DNA from: Clostridium bowmanii
Lineage (GTDB): Bacteria > Bacillota > Clostridia > Clostridiales > Clostridiaceae
Assembly: GCF_018861315.1 (NCBI RefSeq)
Contig: NZ_JAHLDL010000014.1
Location: 1-64,000, forward strand
Direction: 5' to 3'
Length of the DNA: 64,000 bases
Shown: positions 20,808-29,896 of the stretch, one piece after another
Layout: each line of letters starts with the position of its first letter
Numbering within the stretch: position 1 is the stretch's first letter
The notes under the pieces: model-generated
Databases searched by the model: none
What the model saw: the letters and a program-made list of their open reading frames with translations, nothing else
What the model was told of the DNA's origin: nothing
Program-made: the position numbers and the translations under genes

Positions 20808-21860
20808 CTATAAAACTTCAACTTTTTTCAAAATATTGTAAAACACTACTAAAAACATACAAAATAGCATTCCAATAAGACCGTTTGCTTTTAATCCTAT
20901 AAATATAGCAGCAAGAACTGCCACAGGATTAATTCCTAGCGATGAGGATACAATCTTAGGTTCTATAATTTGCCTTACTATGGTGATAATTACATAAGAT
21001 ATTAGTAGGCCTAAAGCAGCTACATAGTTGCCAGATATAAAAAATATTACTATTAAAGGAATATATATGGACCCTATACCAAAAATGGGAAGTAAATCAA
21101 ATATTCCGCATAATATGCTTAGTGTTACGGCATACTTAACTTTAAAAACTAAAAAAACAACTAATGTTTCCAGAAAGGTTATTGTGATTATAAGCAAGTA
21201 TGATAGTAAATAATTTTTAACCATTTTTTTTGATTCATCAAATATATAATGAATTCTATCTCCATTTTTAGCAGGAATCAAATCAAATATTTTTTTGCTT
21301 GAAGATGATAAATCTTTTGTGAAAAAATATGTGGTAAGTAAAGTGAATAATAAAACCATTAGTGTATATGGAATAGCAGACATGAAACCCAGGGTTAGTG
21401 AAAATATTTTTGTTGAGGCATCCATACTAATATTTATGGTTTTGGTAATATAGTTAGAAATATTTGATTTAATATTAGTAAGTATGCTGGGGTCTAAATT
21501 TTTATAGTAACTTTGCATATTACTAAAAAAATCTAGTATATTATTTTTGTTAAGGGAAAAATAGGATTGAATATTTTTCCCTAGTTGTATTGATTCTGAA
21601 GTTATAGTTGTTATTATTAAAGATAATAATATAATAATCAATGTAAAAAAGATGGTGGTAGTGAATAATGAGGCCATAGCGCTTTTAATCTTTAACTTTC
21701 TCATTAAAAATTTTGTTGGTATTTTAAGCAGTGAGGCTAAAATAAGAGCTAATACAAAAGGAAGTGTATAACCTATAGTTCCAAAAAATATTATAAAAAC
21801 AAAGGTATACAAAACAAAGAAGATAGATAGTTTATCAATTTTCTTAAGAATATTTTCCAA
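20808..21860 (-). CDS. AI-2E/YtvI-family membrane permease
   Basis: This 350-residue integral membrane protein has about 7-8 hydrophobic helices: two pairs near the N-terminus, one near 150-175, and a C-terminal set around 215-345 with GIFDLLPIFGIGSIYIPL and the conserved VRQIIEPKIVSSSLGINP segment. This is the PF01594 (AI-2E transporter-like/YtvI/TqsA) signature. Some members are sporulation proteins or Na+/H+ antiporters; the substrate cannot be told here. Translation starts at TTG 21860, and the ribosome-binding site lies in the last codons of the upstream desulfurase gene. Confidence 0.88.
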   Translation of the reverse strand: MENILKKIDKLSIFFVLYTFVFIIFFGTIGYTLPFVLALILASLLKIPTKFLMRKLKIKSAMASLFTTTIFFTLIIILLSLIITTITSESIQLGKNIQSYFSLNKNNILDFFSNMQSYYKNLDPSILTNIKSNISNYITKTINISMDASTKIFSLTLGFMSAIPYTLMVLLFTLLTTYFFTKDLSSSSKKIFDLIPAKNGDRIHYIFDESKKMVKNYLLSYLLIITITFLETLVVFLVFKVKYAVTLSILCGIFDLLPIFGIGSIYIPLIVIFFISGNYVAALGLLISYVIITIVRQIIEPKIVSSSLGINPVAVLAAIFIGLKANGLIGMLFCMFLVVFYNILKKVEVL

Positions 21861-21869
21861 TTAAATATA

Positions 21870-23024
21870 TCACACCTTTCGAATAATAGTATTTATAGAG
21901 CTTAGGGTATAATTAATGTCCTTAATATCGTTAAAAGGTCCAATGCCAAATCTCAAGGACCCGGTTGGATATGTACCTATGGTTTTATGTGCCAGTGGAG
22001 CACAATGAAGACCAGTTCTTGTTGTAATACCATACTGTGTATCTAGCATAAACCCTAACTCGGAATTGTCGATTTTTGTAGAATTGACAGATATAGTAGC
22101 GGTTCTTTTAGAAACGTCAGTACAGCCATAAACTTTAACAGAATTTATATTTAATAAGCCCTCGATAAAACTTTTACATAAATCTTCCTCGTGCTGGCGA
22201 ATAGAGCCTATACCTTGCTTATTAATAAAGTTAATTCCTTCTAAAAGTCCTGCTACACCAGGGCCGTTTAAGGTCCCACTTTCGAATTTATCAGGCAAAA
22301 AATCTGGTTGAATAATACTAGATGATAGACTACCAGTGCCACCTTCTATAAATGCAGAACATGCTTCATTTAGATTATCGTCAATTAAAAAGCCGCCTAT
22401 ACCTTGGGGGCCTAATAAACTTTTATGACCTGTGAAAGCTAGTGCATTACAATTTAATTTATAAAAATCTAGAGGTAATACTCCAGCAGTTTGAGCAGTG
22501 TCTATAACAAAATAAATACCCTTGTCCTTGCATATTTTTCCTATAGCTTCTAGTGGTTGTATTGATCCAATAATATTAGAAGCATGTGATAAAACTACTA
22601 ATTTAGTATTGGGCTTAAGTGTATTTATAAAATCAGATATATCTATAAAGCCCTCTTTAGAACAAGGAACAATATCTAATTCTATAATACCCTTTTGAGA
22701 AAGAGAACTAAGAGGTCTTAAGGTTGCATTATGATCCATTGATGAAGTTATTACATGCCACCCACTTTTAACAACAGATTTTATAATGGTATTTAAAGAG
22801 GTAGTGATATTAGGTGTGAAAATTACATTTTCAACCTTATCAAAATGAAAAAGATCCATTACTGCATATCTACAATTTAAAATAACTTTATTGCCTGCAA
22901 GGGCTGAAGTGGATGCACCTCTCCCAGGATTTGTACCTATGTTCATCATATAATTCATCATTGAATTATATACTTCCGCTGGTTTTGGGAATGTAGTGGC
23001 TGCGTTATCTAAATATATTTTCAT
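21870..23024 (-). CDS. class V aminotransferase, cysteine desulfurase family
   Basis: This PLP enzyme of about 384 residues begins MKIYLDNAATTFPKP. The PLP lysine is in FTGHKSLLGPQGIGG (near 205), and the sulfur-carrying cysteine is in TRTGLHCAPLAH (near 345). It resembles the desulfurase subgroup that co-occurs with selenium-metabolism genes (the YedF/DUF3343 type), rather than IscS. I set the start at ATG 23024 because GGAGG lies 6 nt upstream; a longer in-frame reading to 23108 lacks one. The divergent yedF across the gap supports a sulfur/selenium delivery role. Confidence 0.87.
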   Translation of the reverse strand: MKIYLDNAATTFPKPAEVYNSMMNYMMNIGTNPGRGASTSALAGNKVILNCRYAVMDLFHFDKVENVIFTPNITTSLNTIIKSVVKSGWHVITSSMDHNATLRPLSSLSQKGIIELDIVPCSKEGFIDISDFINTLKPNTKLVVLSHASNIIGSIQPLEAIGKICKDKGIYFVIDTAQTAGVLPLDFYKLNCNALAFTGHKSLLGPQGIGGFLIDDNLNEACSAFIEGGTGSLSSSIIQPDFLPDKFESGTLNGPGVAGLLEGINFINKQGIGSIRQHEEDLCKSFIEGLLNINSVKVYGCTDVSKRTATISVNSTKIDNSELGFMLDTQYGITTRTGLHCAPLAHKTIGTYPTGSLRFGIGPFNDIKDINYTLSSINTIIRKV

Positions 23025-23409
23025 GATATCCTCCAATTTTACAAAATAAATAATAGTATTACTACATTCTATAGAGGATGTAGTATCTATTAATATTATC
23101 AATAACAAGTTAAATTTTGTTTTGATATTATTAAAACAATAAATAGTTTATACTTATCTTAGCAAAAGAATAAATAAATTTTTTATAAGACAAAAACTAA
23201 ATATGATTTTATTTTAAGAATCTACTTTAAAATTAACACATGATACAATATTATAAGCTAAAGTTATCTAAATGTATATCAAATGTAAAAATTTAACTGA
23301 ATTTTAGAAGCCTTTAATATTGCGGTAATTAAGATAAGAATGTAATAAAGAAAGGGGTGTGAAAGTTTTGGGCTAGTTTTGTAAAAAAATAGCTTAAAAC
23401 GGAAATAGT
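23025..23409. other. intergenic region between divergent desulfurase and yedF genes
   Basis: This is 385 nt of AT-rich DNA with no credible ORF. Promoters for both flanking genes must lie here. Near 23371-23400 GGCTAGTTTTG and GCTTAAAACGG could pair weakly just before the yedF start, which has only a poor Shine-Dalgarno (CGGAAA). No known riboswitch is recognised. Confidence 0.5.
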
Positions 23410-23994
23410 ATGATTAATATAATAGATTGCAAGGGGTTACAATGCCCATTACCGGTGGTTAAGACAAAAAAATATTTTGAATCAATTGAAAATGGAGAAA
23501 GCACAGTCATTGTAGATAATTTAGTTGCTAAAAATAATATAGTAAAACTTGCTGAGGGTAGTGGGTATAAAAGTGTTGTAGAAGAAAAAGAAGAATTATA
23601 TTATATAAAAATAACTAAAGAAAATAATGAAGTAGTGAGTGCACCAGTAAAAGAAAATAAAAAATTCACATTGGTAGTCTCTACTAATAAATTAGGTGAA
23701 GGCGATGATAACTTAGGAGATATACTTATGAAAAGTTATGTATTTGCATTATCGGAAGCAGATTTAATACCTAATGACATACTTTTTATCAATGGAGGAG
23801 TAAAACTTACTGTAGATGATTCACCAGTACTAGGAAGTTTAAAGAAATTAGTAGAAAGAGGTGCTAATATCTTAGTTTGTGGAGTTTGTCTTGATTTTTA
23901 TAATATAAAGGATAAACTTTCTGTTGGAGAAATATCTAATATGTATACTATTGTACAACTTATGAATAATGCAAATAACACTATTAAATTATAA
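23410..23994 (+). CDS. yedF: sulfurtransferase-like selenium metabolism protein YedF
   Basis: This 194-residue two-domain protein has an N-terminal TusA-like domain with the CPxP motif (DCKGLQCPLPVVKTKK, Cys12) and a C-terminal DsrE-like domain (near 100-190, VCGVCLDFYNIKDK). The combination is the YedF family found in selenium-using genomes. It is thought to carry reactive sulfur or selenium; the exact reaction is unproven. DUF3343 and DUF951 genes follow, and a desulfurase gene diverges upstream. Confidence 0.92.
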   Translation: MINIIDCKGLQCPLPVVKTKKYFESIENGESTVIVDNLVAKNNIVKLAEGSGYKSVVEEKEELYYIKITKENNEVVSAPVKENKKFTLVVSTNKLGEGDDNLGDILMKSYVFALSEADLIPNDILFINGGVKLTVDDSPVLGSLKKLVERGANILVCGVCLDFYNIKDKLSVGEISNMYTIVQLMNNANNTIKL

Positions 23995-24102
23995 AAGAAT
24001 ACTGGTAAGGTTTAACTACATTTAAGATGTAACTAAATTGAAATTTTAAGATTATAAGGCTATGCGGATGATGATTTAGAGAATAGGATAGGGTGAAAAA
24101 CA

Positions 24103-24375
24103 TTGAATAAATATTATATAGTAACATTTCAAAATACACTTGAAGCCATGAAGGCAGAAAGAGAAACTATAAAAAAACAAATTAAGGTAGTTGTGATTCC
24201 TACGCCTACCTATATAACTAAAAGTTGCGGGATTAGTTTAAAAATAGAAGAAGAAAATATACAAAGTATTTTTAAACTTATAAAATCAGAAAACATAAGA
24301 GTAAAAAAGATTTTCCTGCGAGATGGAGAAAGTGTAAAAGCTATTGAAGGTGGGATAAGTAGTGAAATTATTTAA
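24103..24375 (+). CDS. DUF3343 putative Se/S carrier protein
   Basis: This 90-residue protein has the DUF3343 pattern (YYIVTFQNTLEAMKAER, then TYITKSCGISLKI with the conserved Cys). The family is described as a putative selenium/sulfur carrier and usually sits next to yedF and the desulfurase, as here. Translation starts at TTG 24103. The 3' end overlaps the DUF951 gene by 14 nt. Confidence 0.88.
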   Translation: MNKYYIVTFQNTLEAMKAERETIKKQIKVVVIPTPTYITKSCGISLKIEEENIQSIFKLIKSENIRVKKIFLRDGESVKAIEGGISSEII

Positions 24376-24580
24376 TCTAGGAGATATTGTTGAAATGAAA
24401 AAAACGCACCCCTGTGGTAGTAAGAACTGGCAAATTGTCAGATTAGGTGCGGATATAAAAATAAAATGTTTAGGTTGTGCTAGAATAGTTATGCTTCCAA
24501 GAATTAAATTTGATTCAGCTGTGAAGAAGATTATAAAAGAAAATCTACCCAGAAAAGAGAATGTAACCGAAAAAGAATAA
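24362..24580 (+). CDS. DUF951 small protein (YyzM-like)
   Basis: This 72-residue protein carries the DUF951 signature: NLGDIVEMKKTHPCGSKNWQIVRLGADIKIKCLGCARIVMLPR, with three conserved cysteines that suggest a small metal-binding or nucleic-acid-binding fold. It begins at GTG 24362 inside the end of the preceding gene, so it is probably translationally coupled. This family often lies just before rpsF in clostridia. Its function is unknown. Confidence 0.88.
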   Translation: MKLFNLGDIVEMKKTHPCGSKNWQIVRLGADIKIKCLGCARIVMLPRIKFDSAVKKIIKENLPRKENVTEKE

Positions 24581-24584
24581 TTAC

Positions 24585-24613
24585 TTGATTTATGTTTGAT
24601 TAAGTGATATAAT
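24585..24613 (+). promoter_or_regulatory. sigma-A promoter of rpsF-ssb-rpsR
   Basis: TTGATT (24585-24590), a 17-nt spacer, and a perfect TATAAT (24608-24613), starting transcription just before the S6:S18-type leader element. Confidence 0.8.
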
Positions 24614-24625
24614 TTATTCTTGTAA

Positions 24626-24661
24626 TCCCTGCTGTGCAGTGCGCAGCCGTTAGTCCGAGGG
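24626..24661 (+). promoter_or_regulatory. S6:S18-binding autoregulatory leader
   Basis: Between the promoter and rpsF lies CCCTGC...GCGCAGCCGTTAGTCCGAGGGG. The CCC/GGG closing stem, the CTGC/GCAG pair and the GCAGCCGTTAGTCCGAGG segment match the conserved leader motif by which the S6:S18 complex binds its own mRNA. The element abuts the rpsF Shine-Dalgarno, so binding would block translation. Confidence 0.78.
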
Positions 24662-24676
24662 GAGGAGGTGAAATTA

Positions 24677-24964
24677 ATGAGAAAATATGAAACTATATTC
24701 ATATTACATCCTTCATTAGACGAAGAAGCTGTTAAAGCTAACGTTGAAAAATTTAAAGGTGTAATAGAAAATAATGGTGGAGTTATTGAAAATGTTGATG
24801 CATGGGGCAAAAGAAAATTAGCCTATGAAATACAAAAAGTTGGTGAAGGCCACTATACATTAATCAATTTCAATTCAAATCCCGATTTACCAAAAGAATT
24901 AGATAGAGTATTCAGAATCACTGACAGTGTTATAAGACATATCATAATAAATCCAGAAAAATAG
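24677..24964 (+). CDS. rpsF: 30S ribosomal protein S6
   Basis: The 95-residue S6 (MRKYETIFILHPSLDEE) binds the central domain of 16S rRNA as a pair with S18. ATG 24677 is chosen because GGAGGAGGTG precedes it at proper spacing; the in-frame GTG at 24668 lies inside the Shine-Dalgarno. It is the first gene of rpsF-ssb-rpsR, which is controlled by the leader just upstream. Confidence 0.98.
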   Translation: MRKYETIFILHPSLDEEAVKANVEKFKGVIENNGGVIENVDAWGKRKLAYEIQKVGEGHYTLINFNSNPDLPKELDRVFRITDSVIRHIIINPEK

Positions 24965-24975
24965 GTGGTGCATTT

Positions 24976-25416
24976 ATGAATAAAGTTGTTTTAGTTGGTA
25001 GATTAACAAAAGATCCTGAGTTAAAGTTTGCTCAAGGAACAGGAACAGCTGTAGCCACTTTTACTGTAGCCGTTAATAGAAGATTTAAGCGAGAAGGGCA
25101 ACCAGAAGCAGATTTTATACCAGTAGTTGTATTTGGCAAGACAGCGGAAGCTACTGCTAATTATATGAGTAAAGGTAAATTGTTAAGCATTTCTGGAAAC
25201 ATTCAAACTAGAAATTATGAGGCTAAAGACGGAACTAGAAGATATGTTACTGAAGTGATTGCTGATGAAGTTGACTTCCTTGAATGGGGAGGCAATAAAG
25301 AATCAGCAGCGAATACTAATCAAGGTGGAAATAATAGCGGGTCAAATGCTGGATCTAATGATTTCAGTGGTGGTAGCGATATAACACCAATTGATGATGG
25401 AGACATCCCATTCTAA
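24976..25416 (+). CDS. ssb: single-stranded DNA-binding protein
   Basis: The 146-residue SSB has an OB fold over residues 1-110 (VVLVGRLTKDPELKF, VVVFGKTAEATANYMSKGK), a Gly/Asn/Ser-rich linker and the acidic protein-interaction tip DDGDIPF. It tetramerises on ssDNA at forks. It lies 11 nt after rpsF and 25 nt before rpsR, the standard arrangement. Confidence 0.98.
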   Translation: MNKVVLVGRLTKDPELKFAQGTGTAVATFTVAVNRRFKREGQPEADFIPVVVFGKTAEATANYMSKGKLLSISGNIQTRNYEAKDGTRRYVTEVIADEVDFLEWGGNKESAANTNQGGNNSGSNAGSNDFSGGSDITPIDDGDIPF

Positions 25417-25441
25417 TATTAGGTAAGGAGGAAAAAAAATC

Positions 25442-25711
25442 ATGGCAATGAACGATCGTAAAAGAAGCAGTGGCGGAAGTGCTGCTGGCGGAAACAGAAA
25501 AAGAATGAAAAGAAAAGTTTGCGCTTTCTGTATGGATAAAGCAACTGCAATTGATTATAAAGACATAAACAAATTGAGAAAATATGTTACAGAAAGAGGA
25601 AAGATTCTTCCTAGAAGAATTTCTGGAAACTGTGCAAAACATCAAAGAATGCTTACTGTATCTATCAAGAGAGCAAGAAACATAGCATTATTACCATTTA
25701 CTACAGAGTAG
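25442..25711 (+). CDS. rpsR: 30S ribosomal protein S18
   Basis: This 89-residue S18 has a basic Gly/Ser-rich N-terminus and a [11 protein letters not shown] segment. The cysteines (C35, C38 and C61 in GNCAKH) with H64 suggest a zinc-binding version of S18. It partners S6 and completes the rpsF-ssb-rpsR operon. Three small hairpins and a terminator follow. Confidence 0.97.
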   Translation: MAMNDRKRSSGGSAAGGNRKRMKRKVCAFCMDKATAIDYKDINKLRKYVTERGKILPRRISGNCAKHQRMLTVSIKRARNIALLPFTTE

Positions 25712-25757
25712 CAAACTCTTACTAATAAATAGTAAGCAGTTACTACAGAGTAGTAAA
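25697..25757 (+). repeat. short hairpin repeats after rpsR
   Basis: TTACTACAGAGTAG occurs at the very end of rpsR (25697-25710) and again at 25739-25752. The second copy is itself an inverted repeat (TTACTAC/GTAGTAA). Between them CTTACTA/TAGTAAG (25718-25736) forms another. They may arise from a local duplication of the rpsR 3' end. Confidence 0.6.
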
Positions 25758-25763
25758 TGACTG

Positions 25764-25797
25764 AAAGCAGCGCCTTATGGTAGCTGCTTTTATTTTT
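25764..25797 (+). terminator. terminator of rpsF-ssb-rpsR
   Basis: AAAGCAGC (25764-25771) pairs with GCTGCTTT (25783-25790), followed by TATTTTTT. Confidence 0.85.
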
Positions 25798-26045
25798 TAA
25801 AAATGAAAAAAAATATTTTAACAAATATTGAGAATAAAATTATAAAAGTATATATGATTGGGTAGGATTTGTAGTATAATTGTAGTTACAATCCAAAAAA
25901 TGTAAACGTTGAAAAGTGTTAAATATTTAATTACTTATTGCTTATTATATATTAGCTATATATAAATAAACTTTAGTTGCATAATTTCAGAAGAATAACT
26001 AAAATAGAGTTATACGTATAAGCCTACAAGGGGAGATGATATACT
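25798..26045. other. AT-rich intergenic region before the mazG-like gene
   Basis: There is no ORF I can support. A possible TATAAT lies near 25875. The strong ribosome-binding site of the next gene (AAGGGGAGATGAT) is at the right end. Confidence 0.4.
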
Positions 26046-26360
26046 ATGAAAAGAGATGATTTTAATATAATGTCTAACGTTAAGCTAATTGAAAATTTGA
26101 AGGCTGAGCTACTATGTATAATAGCTGATTTCTTCAAATTGCTAAGTAAAGGAAGCAATGTTGCTCAAGATGCTATACTAGATTGCATTTCAGCGGCCAT
26201 AATACTTTTATATATATTAGGTGAAAGGTTAGGATACTCCAATGTAGCTGTTGATGAAAGTATGAAAAAGAAACTAAAGGTTGGAATAGTAGAAGGAGAT
26301 AATATAGAAAAGGATGGCAAAGATCTAAGCAGGTTATATATGCACATAAAAGGAAGATAA
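26046..26360 (+). CDS. MazG-like family protein
   Basis: This 104-residue all-helical protein (NVKLIENLKAELLCIIADFFKLLSKGS, then LDCISAAIILLYILGERLGY) resembles the short MazG-like proteins found at this position in clostridia. MazG proteins are NTP pyrophosphatases, but the metal-binding ExxE motifs are not clear here, so activity is uncertain. DUF2232 and gdpP follow. Confidence 0.7.
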   Translation: MKRDDFNIMSNVKLIENLKAELLCIIADFFKLLSKGSNVAQDAILDCISAAIILLYILGERLGYSNVAVDESMKKKLKVGIVEGDNIEKDGKDLSRLYMHIKGR

Positions 26361-26375
26361 ATAATGGAGGAAAAA

Positions 26376-27383
26376 ATGGACAATAAGAATTATAGTACAA
26401 GGGCAATTGTAGAGGCTTCTCTCATATCTGTTATAATTTCAGTAATAATGATTATAATAGGATACTTGCCATTTGTATCATTTATAGGAATATTAATATT
26501 ACCAATTCCAGTGGCAATACTTTATATAAGGCATAATATCAAAATAACTATCACCGCTATACTTTTGAGTATAATTTTAACATCCATGGTATATAATCCA
26601 ATAATGGCAATATATTCATCTATAACTTGCAGTAGTGTTGGTATCGCACTTGGTTATTGCGTAAAGAAAAATAAAAAATCATCTATAACACTACTAGCAT
26701 TAACCATTGCGTCTGCAATAGCTGATATATTAACTATAGCTTTTTCAATGTTATTTATAGAAAAAACAGGATTTATGAATTTTGTTACAGATAAATTAGA
26801 GTTTTTTAAAGGATCAATGAATGTTTCCTTGAATCAAGTGAAAGCGATTTATTTAAAATCTGGAATAACTGAAAAACAATTGAAGCTTTTAAATGACAAC
26901 TTTGAAATGATAAAAAAGATGGATGTTTCTATGGTTTTGGCAATAATCCCTGCAGCTATTGTTTTGGGAGCTTTTATATCAGCTTATTTGAATTATATAG
27001 TGTCTAGAGCAATATTAAACAAGTTAAACTATAAAATGGAGAAAGTATTACCGTTTAGAAAAGTTTATGTTTCGAACATAGTAGGAGCAATACTCATAGG
27101 CATAGTATGCATAGGAATAATACTCTCAGCAAAAAAAATAGCTGGCGGCAATTATATACTAAGTACATCTCAGCTTATTGTTCAGTGTGTATTTATTATT
27201 AATGGCCTGGCGGCAAGTACATATTTTCTAAGAATTAAAAGGAATTTATCAAAGCTTGTAGTAGTACTAATTTTAGGGTTAACAATGCTTTCGCCTCTAC
27301 GTAATGTTTACTTTTCAATAGGACTCATGGAAATGGCTTTTGATTTTAGAAAGCTTGACCCATATAGAATTAAAAGAAAATAA
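26376..27383 (+). CDS. DUF2232 membrane protein (YybS-like)
   Basis: This integral membrane protein of about 335 residues has eight or so hydrophobic helices and a C-terminus GLMEMAFDFRKLDPYRIKRK, fitting DUF2232/YybS, which precedes gdpP in Bacillota. The fold resembles ECF S-components; no ligand is known. I prefer ATG 26376, 5 nt after GGAGG; an alternative ATG at 26364 has a weaker AGGAAG upstream. Confidence 0.85.
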   Translation: MDNKNYSTRAIVEASLISVIISVIMIIIGYLPFVSFIGILILPIPVAILYIRHNIKITITAILLSIILTSMVYNPIMAIYSSITCSSVGIALGYCVKKNKKSSITLLALTIASAIADILTIAFSMLFIEKTGFMNFVTDKLEFFKGSMNVSLNQVKAIYLKSGITEKQLKLLNDNFEMIKKMDVSMVLAIIPAAIVLGAFISAYLNYIVSRAILNKLNYKMEKVLPFRKVYVSNIVGAILIGIVCIGIILSAKKIAGGNYILSTSQLIVQCVFIINGLAASTYFLRIKRNLSKLVVVLILGLTMLSPLRNVYFSIGLMEMAFDFRKLDPYRIKRK

Positions 27384-27396
27384 TTGGGGGCGAATT

Positions 27397-29388
27397 ATGG
27401 ATAATAAATATAATTACTTTAATGTCAATAATAAAATATATATGGTGACTATGGCCCTATTCATATGTATAATATTTTATTATGGGCATCTTGAAGTGGG
27501 AATACTAATGCTAGGAATATATGCTATATTAGTAGTGTATAATATCTACAACTCAAAGATTAAAAAAAATGAGTGGAAGAAATTTATTGAGAATTTTTCT
27601 TCTAAACTTGATATAGCAACTACAAGTACTTTAGTAAAGCTTCCATTTCCATTAATAATAATAGGGTATATGGGAAACATTTTATGGTACAATCAAAGTG
27701 TAACTACAATGCTAGAAGGGGAAGATCTTTTAAATAAAAATATTAGAGATATAATTGTGGAACTCAATTTAAAGCAAGTTTTAGAGGGTAAGAAAAATAT
27801 ATTCCCAAATATTAAAATAAAAGATAATTTCTATGAAATTTATACTAATATTGTAGATACAAACGAAAATAAAAATGTTAAAGATAAAATTATGCTTTTA
27901 TATTTTTATGATATAACTGAAAAGACCAATTTAATAAAGGGTATTAATGGTAATAGAGAAAGTGTTATGCTAGTAGAGGTTGATAATCTTGATGATGTCA
28001 TTAAGACTACAGAAGAAGACAAGGCACCTATGCTTGTAGCGGATATTGAGCGAACAATAAACAGCTATGGACAGAGTGTAAATGCTGTGGTAAAAAAGTA
28101 TACATCAAATAAATATGTTATTATAGTACAAGACAAGTATATTGAAAAAGAAATAGAAAAGAAATTTGACATACTAGATAGTGTACGCGAAATAAGTAAT
28201 GGTAACAAACTTGCAGTTACTTTAAGTGTAGGCATAGGTAGGGGTGAAGATACACCACTTAAAAACTACGAATTTGCTATTTCTGCTAAGGAACTTGCTT
28301 TAGGTAGAGGTGGTGATCAGGCAGTAGTGAAAAAAGGTGATAAATTATCTTTCTTTGGTGGAAAAACAAAAGAAGTTGAGAAAAGAACTAAAGTTCGTGC
28401 AAGAGTTATTGCTCATGCATTAATGGATTTAGTAAATGAGAGTGATGCAATTTTTATTATGGGACATAAAAACCCTGATGCTGATTGTTTAGGTGCCGCT
28501 ATTGGTCTATATAGTATTATTAAAAGCCAAAATAAAGAATGCTATATTATTCTCGAAGGAATAAGTACTGGCATAAAAAGTATGATGGATATATTACAGG
28601 AAGATGACGAATATAAAAATACTTTTATAACAAGTGAAAAATTTAAAAGTGTTAAAGGTTCCAATAATTTGCTTATAATAGTAGATGTTCATAATGAAAG
28701 TTATGTGCTCAATTTAGAAATAGTTAAAGATGTAGAAAAAATGGTTATAATTGATCATCATAGAAAATCTCAAGACTTCATACAAGGGGCAGTGCTAAGC
28801 TATATGGAAACCTACGCGTCATCTACTGCTGAACTAGTTACTGAGATGATTCAATATATGGTAGATAAGCCAAAGCTTAAACATATAGAAGCAGTGTGTC
28901 TACTCGCAGGAATATGTATAGATACAAAAAATTTCTATTTTAAAACTGGAGTTAGAACCTTTGAGGCTGCTGCGTTTTTAAGACGTCATGGGGCTGATAC
29001 TATGGATGTTAAAAAAATGTTTTCTGACGATTTGGATGTATATTTAAAAAGAGCGGATATTATAAAATCTGCAAAAGTTGAAAATGAAATTGCCATAGCA
29101 GTTTGTCCGAAAGCAGTAGAAGATACAGTGCTTGCTGCTCAAGCAGCGGATGAACTTCTAAATATTACGGGTATTGAGGCATCATTTGTTATTGTTAAAA
29201 TAGGGGATGAAGTATTTGTTAGTGGAAGGTCTCTCGGCAAAATAAATGTACAGTTGATACTTGAGACGTTAGGTGGGGGAGGACATATGACTATGGCTGG
29301 TACAAAATTTACTTCACTAAGGCTTGAAGAAGTAGTAGTGAAATTAAATGAAGCTATAGATGAATACTTAAGGGAAGGTGAAAAATAA
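27397..29388 (+). CDS. gdpP: cyclic-di-AMP phosphodiesterase GdpP
   Basis: This 663-residue membrane enzyme hydrolyses c-di-AMP to pApA. Two N-terminal helices (about 12-60) are followed by a PAS-like domain, a degenerate GGDEF domain (about 170-310), and DHH/DHHA1 domains. The metal motifs are [15 protein letters not shown] near 353, VDVH near 430, IDHHR near 453 and [10 protein letters not shown] near 630. ATG 27397 follows GGGGGCG; an earlier in-frame ATG at 27340 lies within DUF2232. Its stop overlaps the rplI start (TAATG). Confidence 0.95.
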   Translation: MDNKYNYFNVNNKIYMVTMALFICIIFYYGHLEVGILMLGIYAILVVYNIYNSKIKKNEWKKFIENFSSKLDIATTSTLVKLPFPLIIIGYMGNILWYNQSVTTMLEGEDLLNKNIRDIIVELNLKQVLEGKKNIFPNIKIKDNFYEIYTNIVDTNENKNVKDKIMLLYFYDITEKTNLIKGINGNRESVMLVEVDNLDDVIKTTEEDKAPMLVADIERTINSYGQSVNAVVKKYTSNKYVIIVQDKYIEKEIEKKFDILDSVREISNGNKLAVTLSVGIGRGEDTPLKNYEFAISAKELALGRGGDQAVVKKGDKLSFFGGKTKEVEKRTKVRARVIAHALMDLVNESDAIFIMGHKNPDADCLGAAIGLYSIIKSQNKECYIILEGISTGIKSMMDILQEDDEYKNTFITSEKFKSVKGSNNLLIIVDVHNESYVLNLEIVKDVEKMVIIDHHRKSQDFIQGAVLSYMETYASSTAELVTEMIQYMVDKPKLKHIEAVCLLAGICIDTKNFYFKTGVRTFEAAAFLRRHGADTMDVKKMFSDDLDVYLKRADIIKSAKVENEIAIAVCPKAVEDTVLAAQAADELLNITGIEASFVIVKIGDEVFVSGRSLGKINVQLILETLGGGGHMTMAGTKFTSLRLEEVVVKLNEAIDEYLREGEK

Positions 29389-29831
29389 TGAAAGTTATTT
29401 TATTAAAAGATATTAAAAGTGTAGGTAAAAAGGGCGACGTTATAAATGCTGCAGATGGGTATGCGAGAAATTTTTTATTTCCTAGGAAACTAGCTGAGGA
29501 AGCATCAGACGTAAATATGCATATGTTAAATAAAAAGAATGATACCCAAAGAAAAAAGAAAACAACTGAAATTGAAGAAGCACAAAAAACAGCTAATGAT
29601 CTTAAAGATAAAGTTGTAAAAATAGTTGGAAAAGCTGGAGAAAATGGGAAGCTATTTGGAGCTATTACAAATAAAGATATAGCAACAGCTCTAAATAAAC
29701 AATGTAATTTAGACATTGATAAAAAGAAAATCGTAACAGAGACAATAAAATTATTAGGAACTTATGAAGTAGAAATAAAAGTATATCCAGAAATATCTAC
29801 TAAGATTAAAGTTCTTGTTTGTGAGGAATAA
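29388..29831 (+). CDS. rplI: 50S ribosomal protein L9
   Basis: This 147-residue L9 has the N-terminal RNA-binding domain ([32 protein letters not shown]), a long connecting helix and a C-terminal domain. It binds near the L1 stalk base and helps keep the reading frame. It starts on the last base of the gdpP stop codon. Confidence 0.97.
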   Translation: MKVILLKDIKSVGKKGDVINAADGYARNFLFPRKLAEEASDVNMHMLNKKNDTQRKKKTTEIEEAQKTANDLKDKVVKIVGKAGENGKLFGAITNKDIATALNKQCNLDIDKKKIVTETIKLLGTYEVEIKVYPEISTKIKVLVCEE

Positions 29832-29896
29832 TCATATAAAATGAAGGGAGGAAACGCTTTAGTAAATAAATTGATAATGTTATTTATTAAAGCGGA

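Noticed and set aside
24286-24810. Minus-strand 174-codon ORF opposite DUF951 and rpsF
   Set aside because: It overlaps the rpsF promoter, leader and two real genes; there is no family match and Ser/Phe-rich shadow composition.
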